Numbered from the stretch's first letter, positions 36,434 through 49,040 are shown. The stretch is 64,000 bases of DNA from Styela clava (GCF_964204865.1 NC_135251.1:26908001-26972000); one strand, 5' to 3'. Made by a program: numbers and translations. Notes: generated from the letters alone by a model not told the origin.

Positions 36434-37003
36434 ACATTTATTTCAAGGACTGTACTGAGAAAACATAAATAATATGGACTGTTTAGCAATATCAAGCTTG
36501 GTGACTTACTAATACTAACACTATTTTTGAAACTATGATATCAAGCTTGATCAAACATGAATAGACTGTATATAAACATTACCAAGCTGTGTAAAAGAAA
36601 TGAACTGTGATTGTGTTACACTTACAAAAGGGGTGTAGTCAATTAATGATAAATTGTTATGTATAAAGTTGATTATGCCTGAATTTTGATTGTTATAATT
36701 TCATTACTTTGTGAAGTGAATTTCATTGTAGTGTGTTAACTTTTCAATATCACAGTACTATATTTCATTTTTAAGTTTATTGCATGATACTTAAGTGTGC
36801 TTGATAACTATTTCAGACAAATATTTCATGAATGGAAATTTTAGGTTAGCCAAGTACTATCTAGTGTCATAACATATTGCTTATACTTGATTTACATTTG
36901 TGACAGCTATGTGTGAAATGTTCTACAGCTATGTGTGAAATGTTCTACTAGATTATGCATATTCCCAAGTGAAATTTAATGTGATAAATTCCAGATTTAA
37001 GTT

Positions 37004-37012
37004 AGGGAGGGA
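37004..37012 (+). other. Polypurine tract of the Gypsy element
   Basis: AGGGAGGGA lies directly before the 3' LTR, the usual plus-strand primer position. Confidence 0.8.
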
Positions 37013-37235
37013 TGTAATGTCCATGGAATACTGCTATATTATATGTCTTATATTTGGTCTATGACGTAATAATATGAGGACATCTAGTGATCTAGTTTAG
37101 GCCATATGACAGAACATTCTAGAACTACTCTCGGTGAGCGACGGACGTATGTTGTATTTCTATTTACTTTCATGCAATATATTCTGTGAACAATTGAAGC
37201 CTGTGTTACTTGGATTCAAGACCTTGAATATTACA
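37013..37235 (+). repeat. 3' LTR of the Gypsy element
   Basis: 223 bp, followed by the GTAAT target duplication. Duplicated at 43842-44064. Confidence 0.93.
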
Positions 37236-37404
37236 GTAATCATATTTGAAGAAATTGTACGGTATGAAGATGATTTGTACCTGAGATGTCAGTTAACGGT
37301 TAAAATAAATCGTAACCGTTAACCATCTGAAATCGGTTAACCGGTTAACCATTCCCACTCCCCAGCCCTAGAGAAACAAAATGAATAATCATCAATGAGG
37401 TATT

Positions 37405-38440
37405 TTAATCAAGTTCAAGTGAACATATCTTCCAAACATCACGCATGAAGGTAGATTTAGAGGTTCGTACCTTCACCTTACGCACAATGCCTAGTTTATC
37501 GGGATAAACCTCATCCACAACAGCCATTGGCCAAGTACCACAGTGAAGTATGTCATCACACATAAGTACTAAGTTACCAGGCTTTAGGTTAGGGGAGGGA
37601 TGAAACCACTTTGAGCGTTTCTGAAGCAGAGGTAAATATTCCCTAGTAAATCTCTGCCAAAATATATCCAACAACCGCTGGACATGACTATAGCCCTGTC
37701 TATACTCATCATCTCGCAGAAAAACATCAGGGGGTAGATCAGGATCTAATTTACTTAGTAAAATAGAGTTAGGTGACAGGGCATGGAGGTCTCTGGGATC
37801 ATTACTTACTCGGGTAAGGGGTCTGTCATTTAAGAGACCAAAGTGAATAATCTGTTAATGGTTTATCATCGAGCATATTCCTCAGAATCTTCTTAACTTC
37901 TCTGATCAATCTTTCAACAACTCCATTCTGGTGACTCGCAAGAGGTGGTGAAAAATGCCATTGAATTCCCTTTTGTGCAAGAGCATTGTCAATTTGTTTC
38001 TTATTCCAATTTGTAATTCCATCCTTGAGTGCTTTACTCCCAGCAATAAAATTCGTACCATTGTCAGAGTACATGTGAGCTGGTCTTGCACGTCGCGAGA
38101 CAAAACGAAAAAAGCTTGTAAAAATGCAGAGGTATCCAAACTTTCTGCAACCTCCAGATGAATTGCTCGAGTAGAAAGACAAGTGAATATAACTCGGTAA
38201 CGCTTATGTTCGTTTCTGCCCAACTTGACCTTTATAGGACGAAAATATTCAACGAAGCTGTGAAAGAATGGTCTATTCCCTGTACAAAGTCTAACAGCAG
38301 GCATATCTGAGATCCATTGTTTACCAGGTCTGGCAGATCGAATCTTGCATGGCAAGACTGAAGATGCAATATCCAATACTTTTGTAACAAATAAGCCTGT
38401 ACTTGATTGCTTCCACAATGTCCATGTTCACAGTGGAATT
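37405..38440 (-). pseudogene. BEL/Pao integrase remnant
   Basis: Read on the minus strand. About 38418-38090: PVRLCTGN-like text, then YFRPIKVKLGR, FTCLSTRAIHLEVAE; then, in another frame, 38120-37850: YSDNGTNF, LASHQNGVVERLIREVKK; then 37674-37405: FWQRFTREYLPLL, NLVLMCDD, DEVYPDKLG and MRDVWKIC, the C-terminal domain typical of BEL/Pao Pol. The expected first catalytic Asp (VDYF in relatives) reads VEYF here, and there is at least one frameshift near 38110. Gag, protease and RT are missing: the integrase start follows directly on the LTR-like repeat, suggesting an internal deletion. Confidence 0.85.
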
Positions 38441-38463
38441 CTGTGAATTCATGGAAGCAGAAT

Positions 38464-38983
38464 AAAAAATTTCAAATCAATTGTAAAGTTGGAACGTGAA
38501 TTCCAATCCACTCAACGTTGTTGCAGTGGAGTCCTATTTGCACCCGCACCCGCCTTGAAGAATTATGCGCAATCTCCCAGCTTCTAGTAACTGCACAACC
38601 AAAGTAAAGAGGCAACGAGATCCTTGGAAAACGAGGCTATAATAACCAATACTAAATAGGACCTAACTGATCTAAATTAATATAACAGATTTCACGAAAC
38701 CCGCACCCTTAATGTAAGCTATATCCAAGACAAATCTCAATACTAAACGACACTTTCGCAATCCCACAATGCCGTATAGAACAAAGTATCAGGGAAGCGT
38801 TATCTCAAAACCCGGGGAAAAAATTTCACTCCCTATGTCTTCACTATGGCGCAATAATGAGTCACCGTCAACAGGAAATCAAGATAATAAAGATAGAACA
38901 TAATTCGTCTGGAATTGTTAATATAATAGAGAAATATAAATGGACGAAAGTGTGAGGCGTGCGAGGTCAAATCCAACATCAAT
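38464..38983 (-). repeat. LTR-like repeat, second copy
   Basis: Partner of 30711-31375, lacking about 150 bases after GGCAACGAGATCC. Next to the integrase end of the BEL/Pao remnant. A third copy lies in the duplicated block at about 45293-45812. Confidence 0.5.
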
Positions 38984-40458
38984 TGATCCAGTAGCTGAAG
39001 GGAAAATCGAGTTTTCAACAGCAGCAATAACAACAAGAATACCACTGTCAACAACAACATAACAGTAACACAAGAGACCAATGCTCAAATATATGGACAC
39101 GAAGATCAGAGCAAAGCAGTAGTCTACCTTACCTTTACAGCACGGTATCGTCAAAAACTTCCGACTTTTGTGTAGCAAGAGAATATCGCTAGAGAGGTCG
39201 AAAAATTGCATATATACAAATTTGGAAACATCCCTAAAATGAAAGTAATCATACATGACGAAATTTTGACACGAGCAGTTATGCGCCATGAAATTCAAAT
39301 ATTCCCTTCCAATACAAGACAGTATATTGAACCGAGAAGGAAGAATTTTTTTAAAAATGACTTATATAATATATATATATATGCTCAATGCTACAAATAA
39401 TTTGTATCAATTTTCAAGAGGTCATCACACGAAATTTCGAACTGAAAAAAAACGAATCCTACGAAGAGCAAAGAAATAAAAGTAATAGCCTTTTAGCGAC
39501 GAATACAATCTTTAATCTTCGAAAATTTCAAAATGAGTGATTCAGTAGTTAATGAAAAAATCGATTTTTCTCATACGATTACAACAAGAAGAAAATACCA
39601 ACAAAAACAAGAGAGCAATGCTCAAATATATGGACACGCAGAACAATTCTCCAAAAAATCATATTCGGTGACTTACCAGTACCTGTATAAACAACGCACC
39701 ACATCACAGGAATCAAACAGACAAAAACACGGTGGTCGCAAATTGGTTGACGAAGATATAATCGACGTATTGGAAATGCGCACCCCCCTATTCTCCCTCC
39801 TTTAAATGTAAAAACGCGAAACCTTCAAAGATGGTTAAGAGAAACACAACTCTACCCACCTGCCAAAGTTCATCTTTTTATCTCTTATATTTGTATGGAT
39901 TTTCAAGCTTTTGACAGCTACGAGTTAGTTCAGTGTCACCGCGCTACCAGAACTTCTCTATCTTTGAAAACATTGGGCTTCTAATTGCATTTCTGACCGT
40001 CATATACGGTATTTTAAGAACACGGTTATTTCGAACAAAACTCGTCAAATTATAAACAAGAGAGCTATGCTCAAATATATGGACACGTAGCCATATAACC
40101 CAATAGCGTAACCTAACCCAATAGCAATAGTTTTGATGACGCCATAGCGAAAAAAAAAGTAATAGCCTTCTGGAGAAAAATTTTATCTTTAACCACTGAA
40201 AATTTCAAAGCAATTGGTCCAGTATTCGAAGAGAAAAGCGATTTTTTAATGATAATGACGAAAGAAAATAACAATAACAACAAAATTTTGAAACAATCGT
40301 TATGGCCACTAAACGTGTCCAACAAAGCACCACATCACAGCAAATAAACGGACGAAAACACGGTGGTCGCAAATTAGTTGACAAATACTGACATGACACA
40401 GTATCAGCATTTGCAAAGTTATAACTGTATGATTTAAATATTTATTCAGTTCAAAATT
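38984..40458. repeat. Block of dispersed repeats with ATATATGGACACG core
   Basis: The core GAGCTATGCTCAAATATATG (with GAGAGC or GAGACC variants) followed by GACACG occurs near 39070, 39600 and 40060, and again in the duplicated copy and at about 48155. Around it are related stretches with ATTGGTCCAGTATTCGAAGA and GAAAATAACAATAACAACAA. Open frames here are short and low-complexity; I see no gene. Confidence 0.6.
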
Positions 40459-41015
40459 TTGTTAGGTAAGGATACCGGCACTGGTAGTCTATGCCAATTT
40501 TAGTTTTTGTCCAAAGTAGGCAAATCTGGTGAATGAAATTCATTTCACTACCGCTACTAGGCATTCTGACATTTGATATATTCCAGTATTCGGATACCGG
40601 TACAAATTTTGGTTTTCGTCCGAAGTAGCCAAATCTGGTAAAAGAAATTCATTTTACTACCGGTACCAGGCATTCTGACATTTAATATATTCCAGTGTTC
40701 GTCACTTACCGGTACCGGGTAACAGCGTATGGTACCGATGTTAGAACTGAGACAACGCAGTTACCGGTACGGTATTAGGAATAAAATATTTTACATGTTT
40801 CCTGTTTATAATACAATAACTGAATAACCGTATTGGTCTAGTTACGGTCTACATACCGGTACATACTTGGTCTACATACCGGTACTGGTCTACAAGACAT
40901 AGCACAGTCTACAAATATACTGACACCAAGCAAGCAGTCCATGATTTCGAAAAACAAATACCGGTAGCGAAGAGCGTAGCAGTATTTACCTTTGACGCCA
41001 CCGGTACCCACAAAA
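40459..41015. repeat. ACCGGT-rich segment
   Basis: The hexamer ACCGGT, often as TACCGGTAC, occurs about ten times in under 600 bases (for example near 40595, 40658, 40710, 40760, 40857, 40877, 40962 and 41000). This is far more than expected in AT-rich DNA. A 100-base stretch around CCAGTATTC is also partly repeated in tandem (40500-40580 and 40610-40690). No coding frame. Confidence 0.7.
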
Positions 41016-41073
41016 AATTCCGAGTTTCGCGTAGAAATAATTTACAGAATCAAACCGGACAGCCAGTGTTCCC

Positions 41074-41967
41074 ATGGATAAAATAATACAGCGAAATTTT
41101 AGACGAAATATCAGATGTCTTATATGTCTTACGCTTAATAAAAGAAAATGTGAGTTTTTCAAATCATCTATGGAGTTCTACGGTAATATTTTTGGTGAAC
41201 GTGGAGTGTCTCCTGATCCAAAGAAAATTAAAGCACTCAAAGAAGCTTTCAGACCTACAGATAAATCACAAGTGAAGTATTTGTTAGGCATGGCACAATA
41301 TCTCTCAAGATTCATTAAAGATTTAGCAATTCTTGTGAAGCCGCTGAGGGAATTGACAAAAAAAAATTCTGATTTCATCTGGAGTGATGAATGTGAAAGT
41401 GCCTGGCTGAAGTTGAAAGAAAATCTAACAAGTGACACGGTTATGTCATATTTTGATCCTGATCTAAAGACTGAATTAATTGTAGATGGATCGCCATTCG
41501 GAATAGGAGCAATTTTGACACAAAAAAGCTCAAAAAGTGGAAAAGTACAAGTTGTTGCTTATGCATCAAGAAGTCTTGATGATGTTGAAACTCGTTACTC
41601 TCAAATCGAACGTGAAGCACTGGCTGTTCGTTGGGGAGTTGAACACTTTCACTTGTACCTATATGGAATGAATTTCAATGTTATCACTGACCACAGACCA
41701 TTGGTTAGTATATTTTCAAATGTTACTGCAAAGCCTTCTCCAAGAATAGAAAGATGGTGTTTACGACTACAGCAATATGATTTTGTTGTGATATACAGAC
41801 CTGGAGCGAATAATCCAGCAGATTATTTGTCACGCCATCCATCGAAAGCAGAGAATAACTGTGATCTGAAAATTGCAGAAGAATTTCTGAACTATGTGTG
41901 TGAAAGTGCTTGTCCAAAAGCGATCACACTAAAAGAAATAGAAGAAGAGACTTTCAATACCCTATGA
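41074..41967 (+). pseudogene. Truncated Gypsy RT-RNase H frame in the second unit
   Basis: About 17 codons of unrelated sequence run into the RT at LTLNKRKCEFF, then RNase H as in the first copy. Gag, protease, the RT catalytic ISDD region and the 5' LTR are absent. The frame is open only because the junction happens to be in phase. Confidence 0.9.
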
Positions 41968-43262
41968 TGCAAAATGTAAAAAAATGCATTGTTTCTGGAA
42001 AATGGCAAGATTATCGAAACTGTGAAGAAATGCGAAATTTTGAAAGTTTATCTAGTGAATTGAGCATAACTGAACAAGGCATAATTCTTCGTGGACATCG
42101 TATAGTAGTTCCTGTGAAGATGAGAAAGCAAATGGTCTCCATAGCACATGAGGGACATCAAGGAGTTGCTAAAACAAAAGCATTGATTAGAGCAAAGTTG
42201 TGGTTTCCTAATATTGACTCAATGGTGGAAAACTACATAAAAAATTGCCCAGCTTGTGCCGCTGTTACAAAAGATGAAAGATTCCAACCTTTACGAATGA
42301 GTAAATTGCCAAGAGCTGTTTGGAAATCTCTTAGTGCTGATTTCTGTGGACCGTATCGTAGTGGTGAATATCTCTTGGTAGTCATTGACAACTACTCAAG
42401 ATTTCCTGTAGTTGAACTCGTAAAATCGACATCAGCTCGTAGCGTGATTCCAATCTTTGACAAAATGCTCAAGCCAGATAATGGAACACCGTTTCAAAGT
42501 CACGAATTTAAAAGATTCATGGACTACTGTGGAATTCATCATCAGAAAATAACTCCGTTATGGCCAAGAGGAAATGCCCAAGCTGAAAATTTCATGAAAC
42601 CACTAAATAAAGCAATCAAAACTGCTACAGTTGAAGGAAAATCATGGAAACAAGAATTGTATAAATTTCTAAGAAATTACAGAGCGACTCCACATGTAAC
42701 AACACATAAAGCTCCTGCTGAACTGCTTTATGGAAGAAATATTAAAGTTTTATTTCCTGAAGTAATAAAAGTTGCAGATGATAAAGAATTGCGAGAATGT
42801 GATTCGAAACAGAAAACCATACAGAAAAGGTATGCTGATAAGAGACTTTGCACAAGACCTGCTTCTCAACTGCATATTGGTGACATGGTGTTGGTTCGAC
42901 AAAGAAGATATAACAAGTTAACTCCAGCATATAACCCAGAGCCTATGACTGTTGTTGCTGTGAAGGGAAGTATGGTTACTGCAAGAAGTCCTGGTTTGGG
43001 TAACAAAACCAGAAATATATCTCAGTTTAAAAAGGTGAATGATCGACAATTTCAGACTCATGTTCCTGAAATATCAGATGAAATGGAAGTGGCTGCTGAT
43101 ATAATTCCTGAGGCATCAAATGAATCTGATTCTCCAGCTGATGAGCAGATTTCATCTAGTTTCTCAAATAATCAACCTCATAACGAGATAGTGGCTCATC
43201 GCAAATCAAAGCGTTCAATCAAACTGCCTAAACGCTCCAGAGATTATAAATTGTATAAATGA
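41910..43262 (+). pseudogene. Second copy of the Gypsy integrase frame
   Basis: Same as 35081-36433, including the shifted frame and the missing residues before the second catalytic Asp. Shared lesions show they predate the tandem duplication. Confidence 0.88.
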
Positions 43263-43841
43263 ACATTTATTTCAAGGACTGTACTGAGAAAACATAAATA
43301 ATATGGACTGTTTAGCAATATCAAGCTTGGTGACTTACTAATACTAACACTATTTTTGAAACTATGATATCAAGCTTGATCAAACATGAATAGACTGTAT
43401 ATAAACATTACCAAGCTGTGTAAAAGAAATGAACTGTGATTGTGTTACACTTACAAAAGGGGTGTAGTCAATTAATGATAAATTGTTATGTATAAAGTTG
43501 ATTATGCCTGAATTTTGATTGTTATAATTTCATTACTTTGTGAAGTGAATTTCATTGTAGTGTGTTAACTTTTCAATATCACAGTACTATATTTCATTTT
43601 TAAGTTTATTGCATGATACTTAAGTGTGCTTGATAACTATTTCAGACAAATATTTCATGAATGGAAATTTTAGGTTAGCCAAGTACTATCTAGTGTCATA
43701 ACATATTGCTTATACTTGATTTACATTTGTGACAGCTATGTGTGAAATGTTCTACAGCTATGTGTGAAATGTTCTACTAGATTATGCATATTCCCAAGTG
43801 AAATTTAATGTGATAAATTCCAGATTTAAGTTAGGGAGGGA

Positions 43842-44064
43842 TGTAATGTCCATGGAATACTGCTATATTATATGTCTTATATTTGGTCTATGACGTAATA
43901 ATATGAGGACATCTAGTGATCTAGTTTAGGCCATATGACAGAACATTCTAGAACTACTCTCGGTGAGCGACGGACGTATGTTGTATTTCTATTTACTTTC
44001 ATGCAATATATTCTGTGAACAATTGAAGCCTGTGTTACTTGGATTCAAGACCTTGAATATTACA
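43842..44064 (+). repeat. Duplicated 3' LTR
   Basis: Copy of 37013-37235 by the 6829-base offset; it carries the 3' LTR variants (ACTGCTAT, GGCCATATG). Confidence 0.93.
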
Positions 44065-44233
44065 GTAATCATATTTGAAGAAATTGTACGGTATGAAGAT
44101 GATTTGTACCTGAGATGTCAGTTAACGGTTAAAATAAATCGTAACCGTTAACCATCTGAAATCGGTTAACCGGTTAACCATTCCCACTCCCCAGCCCTAG
44201 AGAAACAAAATGAATAATCATCAATGAGGTATT

Positions 44234-45269
44234 TTAATCAAGTTCAAGTGAACATATCTTCCAAACATCACGCATGAAGGTAGATTTAGAGGTTCGTACC
44301 TTCACCTTACGCACAATGCCTAGTTTATCGGGATAAACCTCATCCACAACAGCCATTGGCCAAGTACCACAGTGAAGTATGTCATCACACATAAGTACTA
44401 AGTTACCAGGCTTTAGGTTAGGGGAGGGATGAAACCACTTTGAGCGTTTCTGAAGCAGAGGTAAATATTCCCTAGTAAATCTCTGCCAAAATATATCCAA
44501 CAACCGCTGGACATGACTATAGCCCTGTCTATACTCATCATCTCGCAGAAAAACATCAGGGGGTAGATCAGGATCTAATTTACTTAGTAAAATAGAGTTA
44601 GGTGACAGGGCATGGAGGTCTCTGGGATCATTACTTACTCGGGTAAGGGGTCTGTCATTTAAGAGACCAAAGTGAATAATCTGTTAATGGTTTATCATCG
44701 AGCATATTCCTCAGAATCTTCTTAACTTCTCTGATCAATCTTTCAACAACTCCATTCTGGTGACTCGCAAGAGGTGGTGAAAAATGCCATTGAATTCCCT
44801 TTTGTGCAAGAGCATTGTCAATTTGTTTCTTATTCCAATTTGTAATTCCATCCTTGAGTGCTTTACTCCCAGCAATAAAATTCGTACCATTGTCAGAGTA
44901 CATGTGAGCTGGTCTTGCACGTCGCGAGACAAAACGAAAAAAGCTTGTAAAAATGCAGAGGTATCCAAACTTTCTGCAACCTCCAGATGAATTGCTCGAG
45001 TAGAAAGACAAGTGAATATAACTCGGTAACGCTTATGTTCGTTTCTGCCCAACTTGACCTTTATAGGACGAAAATATTCAACGAAGCTGTGAAAGAATGG
45101 TCTATTCCCTGTACAAAGTCTAACAGCAGGCATATCTGAGATCCATTGTTTACCAGGTCTGGCAGATCGAATCTTGCATGGCAAGACTGAAGATGCAATA
45201 TCCAATACTTTTGTAACAAATAAGCCTGTACTTGATTGCTTCCACAATGTCCATGTTCACAGTGGAATT
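44234..45269 (-). pseudogene. Second copy of the BEL/Pao integrase remnant
   Basis: Duplicate of 37405-38440 with the same frameshift and the same VEYF at the first catalytic site. Confidence 0.85.
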
Positions 45270-45812
45270 CTGTGAATTCATGGAAGCAGAATAAAAAATT
45301 TCAAATCAATTGTAAAGTTGGAACGTGAATTCCAATCCACTCAACGTTGTTGCAGTGGAGTCCTATTTGCACCCGCACCCGCCTTGAAGAATTATGCGCA
45401 ATCTCCCAGCTTCTAGTAACTGCACAACCAAAGTAAAGAGGCAACGAGATCCTTGGAAAACGAGGCTATAATAACCAATACTAAATAGGACCTAACTGAT
45501 CTAAATTAATATAACAGATTTCACGAAACCCGCACCCTTAATGTAAGCTATATCCAAGACAAATCTCAATACTAAACGACACTTTCGCAATCCCACAATG
45601 CCGTATAGAACAAAGTATCAGGGAAGCGTTATCTCAAAACCCGGGGAAAAAATTTCACTCCCTATGTCTTCACTATGGCGCAATAATGAGTCACCGTCAA
45701 CAGGAAATCAAGATAATAAAGATAGAACATAATTCGTCTGGAATTGTTAATATAATAGAGAAATATAAATGGACGAAAGTGTGAGGCGTGCGAGGTCAAA
45801 TCCAACATCAAT

Positions 45813-47287
45813 TGATCCAGTAGCTGAAGGGAAAATCGAGTTTTCAACAGCAGCAATAACAACAAGAATACCACTGTCAACAACAACATAACAGTAACAC
45901 AAGAGACCAATGCTCAAATATATGGACACGAAGATCAGAGCAAAGCAGTAGTCTACCTTACCTTTACAGCACGGTATCGTCAAAAACTTCCGACTTTTGT
46001 GTAGCAAGAGAATATCGCTAGAGAGGTCGAAAAATTGCATATATACAAATTTGGAAACATCCCTAAAATGAAAGTAATCATACATGACGAAATTTTGACA
46101 CGAGCAGTTATGCGCCATGAAATTCAAATATTCCCTTCCAATACAAGACAGTATATTGAACCGAGAAGGAAGAATTTTTTTAAAAATGACTTATATAATA
46201 TATATATATATGCTCAATGCTACAAATAATTTGTATCAATTTTCAAGAGGTCATCACACGAAATTTCGAACTGAAAAAAAACGAATCCTACGAAGAGCAA
46301 AGAAATAAAAGTAATAGCCTTTTAGCGACGAATACAATCTTTAATCTTCGAAAATTTCAAAATGAGTGATTCAGTAGTTAATGAAAAAATCGATTTTTCT
46401 CATACGATTACAACAAGAAGAAAATACCAACAAAAACAAGAGAGCAATGCTCAAATATATGGACACGCAGAACAATTCTCCAAAAAATCATATTCGGTGA
46501 CTTACCAGTACCTGTATAAACAACGCACCACATCACAGGAATCAAACAGACAAAAACACGGTGGTCGCAAATTGGTTGACGAAGATATAATCGACGTATT
46601 GGAAATGCGCACCCCCCTATTCTCCCTCCTTTAAATGTAAAAACGCGAAACCTTCAAAGATGGTTAAGAGAAACACAACTCTACCCACCTGCCAAAGTTC
46701 ATCTTTTTATCTCTTATATTTGTATGGATTTTCAAGCTTTTGACAGCTACGAGTTAGTTCAGTGTCACCGCGCTACCAGAACTTCTCTATCTTTGAAAAC
46801 ATTGGGCTTCTAATTGCATTTCTGACCGTCATATACGGTATTTTAAGAACACGGTTATTTCGAACAAAACTCGTCAAATTATAAACAAGAGAGCTATGCT
46901 CAAATATATGGACACGTAGCCATATAACCCAATAGCGTAACCTAACCCAATAGCAATAGTTTTGATGACGCCATAGCGAAAAAAAAAGTAATAGCCTTCT
47001 GGAGAAAAATTTTATCTTTAACCACTGAAAATTTCAAAGCAATTGGTCCAGTATTCGAAGAGAAAAGCGATTTTTTAATGATAATGACGAAAGAAAATAA
47101 CAATAACAACAAAATTTTGAAACAATCGTTATGGCCACTAAACGTGTCCAACAAAGCACCACATCACAGCAAATAAACGGACGAAAACACGGTGGTCGCA
47201 AATTAGTTGACAAATACTGACATGACACAGTATCAGCATTTGCAAAGTTATAACTGTATGATTTAAATATTTATTCAGTTCAAAATT
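45813..47287. repeat. Second copy of the dispersed-repeat block
   Basis: Duplicate of 38984-40458 by the constant offset. No gene. Confidence 0.8.
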
Positions 47288-47844
47288 TTGTTAGGTAAGG
47301 ATACCGGCACTGGTAGTCTATGCCAATTTTAGTTTTTGTCCAAAGTAGGCAAATCTGGTGAATGAAATTCATTTCACTACCGCTACTAGGCATTCTGACA
47401 TTTGATATATTCCAGTATTCGGATACCGGTACAAATTTTGGTTTTCGTCCGAAGTAGCCAAATCTGGTAAAAGAAATTCATTTTACTACCGGTACCAGGC
47501 ATTCTGACATTTAATATATTCCAGTGTTCGTCACTTACCGGTACCGGGTAACAGCGTATGGTACCGATGTTAGAACTGAGACAACGCAGTTACCGGTACG
47601 GTATTAGGAATAAAATATTTTACATGTTTCCTGTTTATAATACAATAACTGAATAACCGTATTGGTCTAGTTACGGTCTACATACCGGTACATACTTGGT
47701 CTACATACCGGTACTGGTCTACAAGACATAGCACAGTCTACAAATATACTGACACCAAGCAAGCAGCCCATGATTTCGAAAAACAAATACCGGTAGCGAA
47801 GAGCGTAGCAGTATTTACCTTTGACGCCACCGGTACCCACAAAA
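47288..47844. repeat. Second copy of the ACCGGT-rich segment
   Basis: Duplicate of 40459-41015. Confidence 0.8.
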
Positions 47845-47945
47845 AATTCCGAGTTTCGCGTAGAAATAATTTACAGAATCAAACCGGACAGCCAGTGTTC
47901 CCATGGATAAAATAATACAGCGAAATTTTAGACGAAATATCAGAT

Positions 47946-49040
47946 TTCATGCAAAATTTAGAAATAAATAAAAGTAATAGCGTTCTGGCAAAAAAATCAA
48001 TCTTTACTCACTGAAAATTTCAAAGCAATTGGTCCAGTATTCGAAGAGAAAAGCGATTTTTTAATGATAATGACGAAAGAAAATAACAATAACAACAAAA
48101 TTTTGAAACGATCGTTATGACCACCAAACGTGTCCAATAAACGTGTCCAACAAGAGAGCTATGCTCAAATATATGGACACGTAGCGCCGCCCAATGGCAA
48201 TCATTTTGATAACGTCGTAGAAAAAAAAAAATAATAGCCTTCTGGAGAAAAATTTTATCTTTGACCATGAAAATTTCAAAGCAATTGGTCCAGTATTCGA
48301 AGAGAAAAGCGATTTTTTAATGATAATGACGAAAGAAAATAACAATAACAACAAAATTTTGAAACGATTGTTATGGCCACTAAACGTGTCCAATACCAAT
48401 AACAACAAAATTTTGAAACGATCGTTATGGCCACTAAACGTATCCAACAACAACTTAACTTCGTGTCCAAAAGCAATCCTTAGGTCCGTTTCGTGTCCAA
48501 CCACGGAAATGTTCACTATTTAATATTTGAATCGACGATGACTGTGCCGTGTTACCTGCTAACAAAACTCCGTGATCACATCTCGATCATACGGTGGTCG
48601 GACTACCGGTACTGTGCAGAATTTGATACAATACTTCGTTTTGTCCTCCGTGTTCATGTATTTAAGTATTACTCTCTTGTTATTATTATTATGTTGTTGT
48701 TAGTGTTGGGCACAAATTTTTATTTAGTATATATACATTAATACAATACAATTGTATACATTTTATTATTGAGACACTCTGTAGCCTCTATTGAAAGCGC
48801 AATGATATTATAACACTGGAAATAACACGCCGTATTTTAGGTGGTTGTATCATTTTTCAGTTCAATTTGTCTGGTTCTAGGAATTATCTCTATGTAAAAC
48901 TTTTGTCTGCATATTCTGACTTCGTTATAGTTTCAGATACAGATAGTTTAAGTCAATAACTAGTTCAGTTCTTTGTAATCCTTACATTCAAACAGGCATG
49001 TAAAAGAACCACTCTTCATCCGGAATAGTTTTTTGCTCGA
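47946..49040. other. Further dispersed-repeat copies, then spacer below gene E
   Basis: 48010-48450 holds three partial copies of the ATTGGTCCAGTATTCGAAGA / AACAATAACAACAAAATTTT unit, two of them tandem near 48330 and 48395. 48480-49040 shows no recognisable content apart from the 3' flank of gene E. Confidence 0.5.

Larger units (their letters stand above)
32083..37235 (+). mobile_element. Ty3/Gypsy LTR retrotransposon, complete in structure but disabled
   Basis: Two 223-bp LTRs (32083-32305 and 37013-37235) begin TGTAATG and end ATTACA. A perfect 5-bp target duplication GTAAT flanks the element (32078-32082 and 37236-37240). I see two differences between the LTRs, so the insertion is fairly recent. 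Order inside: primer site, Gag, protease, RT, RNase H, integrase, purine tract. The primer site fits serine tRNA and the RT carries ISDD, as in many invertebrate Gypsy (Mag-like) elements. Breaks in gag, at the RNase H/integrase join and inside integrase make it non-autonomous. Confidence 0.95.
31509..37370. mobile_element. hAT relic split by the Gypsy insertion
   Basis: Left end TGGGGCTGGGAA, right end CCCCAGCCCTA, each followed inward by repeated TTAACCGGTTAACC motifs. Flanks GTGAAATG and GAGAAACA could be an eroded 8-bp duplication. A BED-finger-like stretch (31735 on) supports hAT origin. The two halves are separated by the Gypsy element. Confidence 0.65.
34297..41116 (+). repeat. 6820-bp tandem duplication, first unit
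   Basis: Every feature from within the Gypsy RT to 41116 recurs exactly 6829 bases further on. The join between units holds nine extra bases, 41117-41125 (GTCTTATAT), which partly copy the GTCTTA at the start of the unit. I noticed a single difference (T at 40938, C at 47767). The unit contains the 3' part of the Gypsy element, the hAT end, the BEL/Pao remnant and the ACCGGT segment. Confidence 0.95.
41126..47945 (+). repeat. 6820-bp tandem duplication, second unit
   Basis: Near-identical copy of 34297-41116. Beyond 47945 the sequence differs from what follows unit one and returns to the dispersed-repeat block. Confidence 0.95.

Noticed and set aside
38918..39298. 126-codon minus-strand frame (and its copy at 45747-46127)
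   Set aside because: Low-complexity hydrophobic text across the edge of an LTR-like repeat and the dispersed-repeat block; no splice or domain evidence.
39533..39805. 90-codon frame starting MSDSVVNEK (and copy at 46362)
   Set aside because: Composed of a dispersed non-coding repeat that also occurs in other frames nearby.
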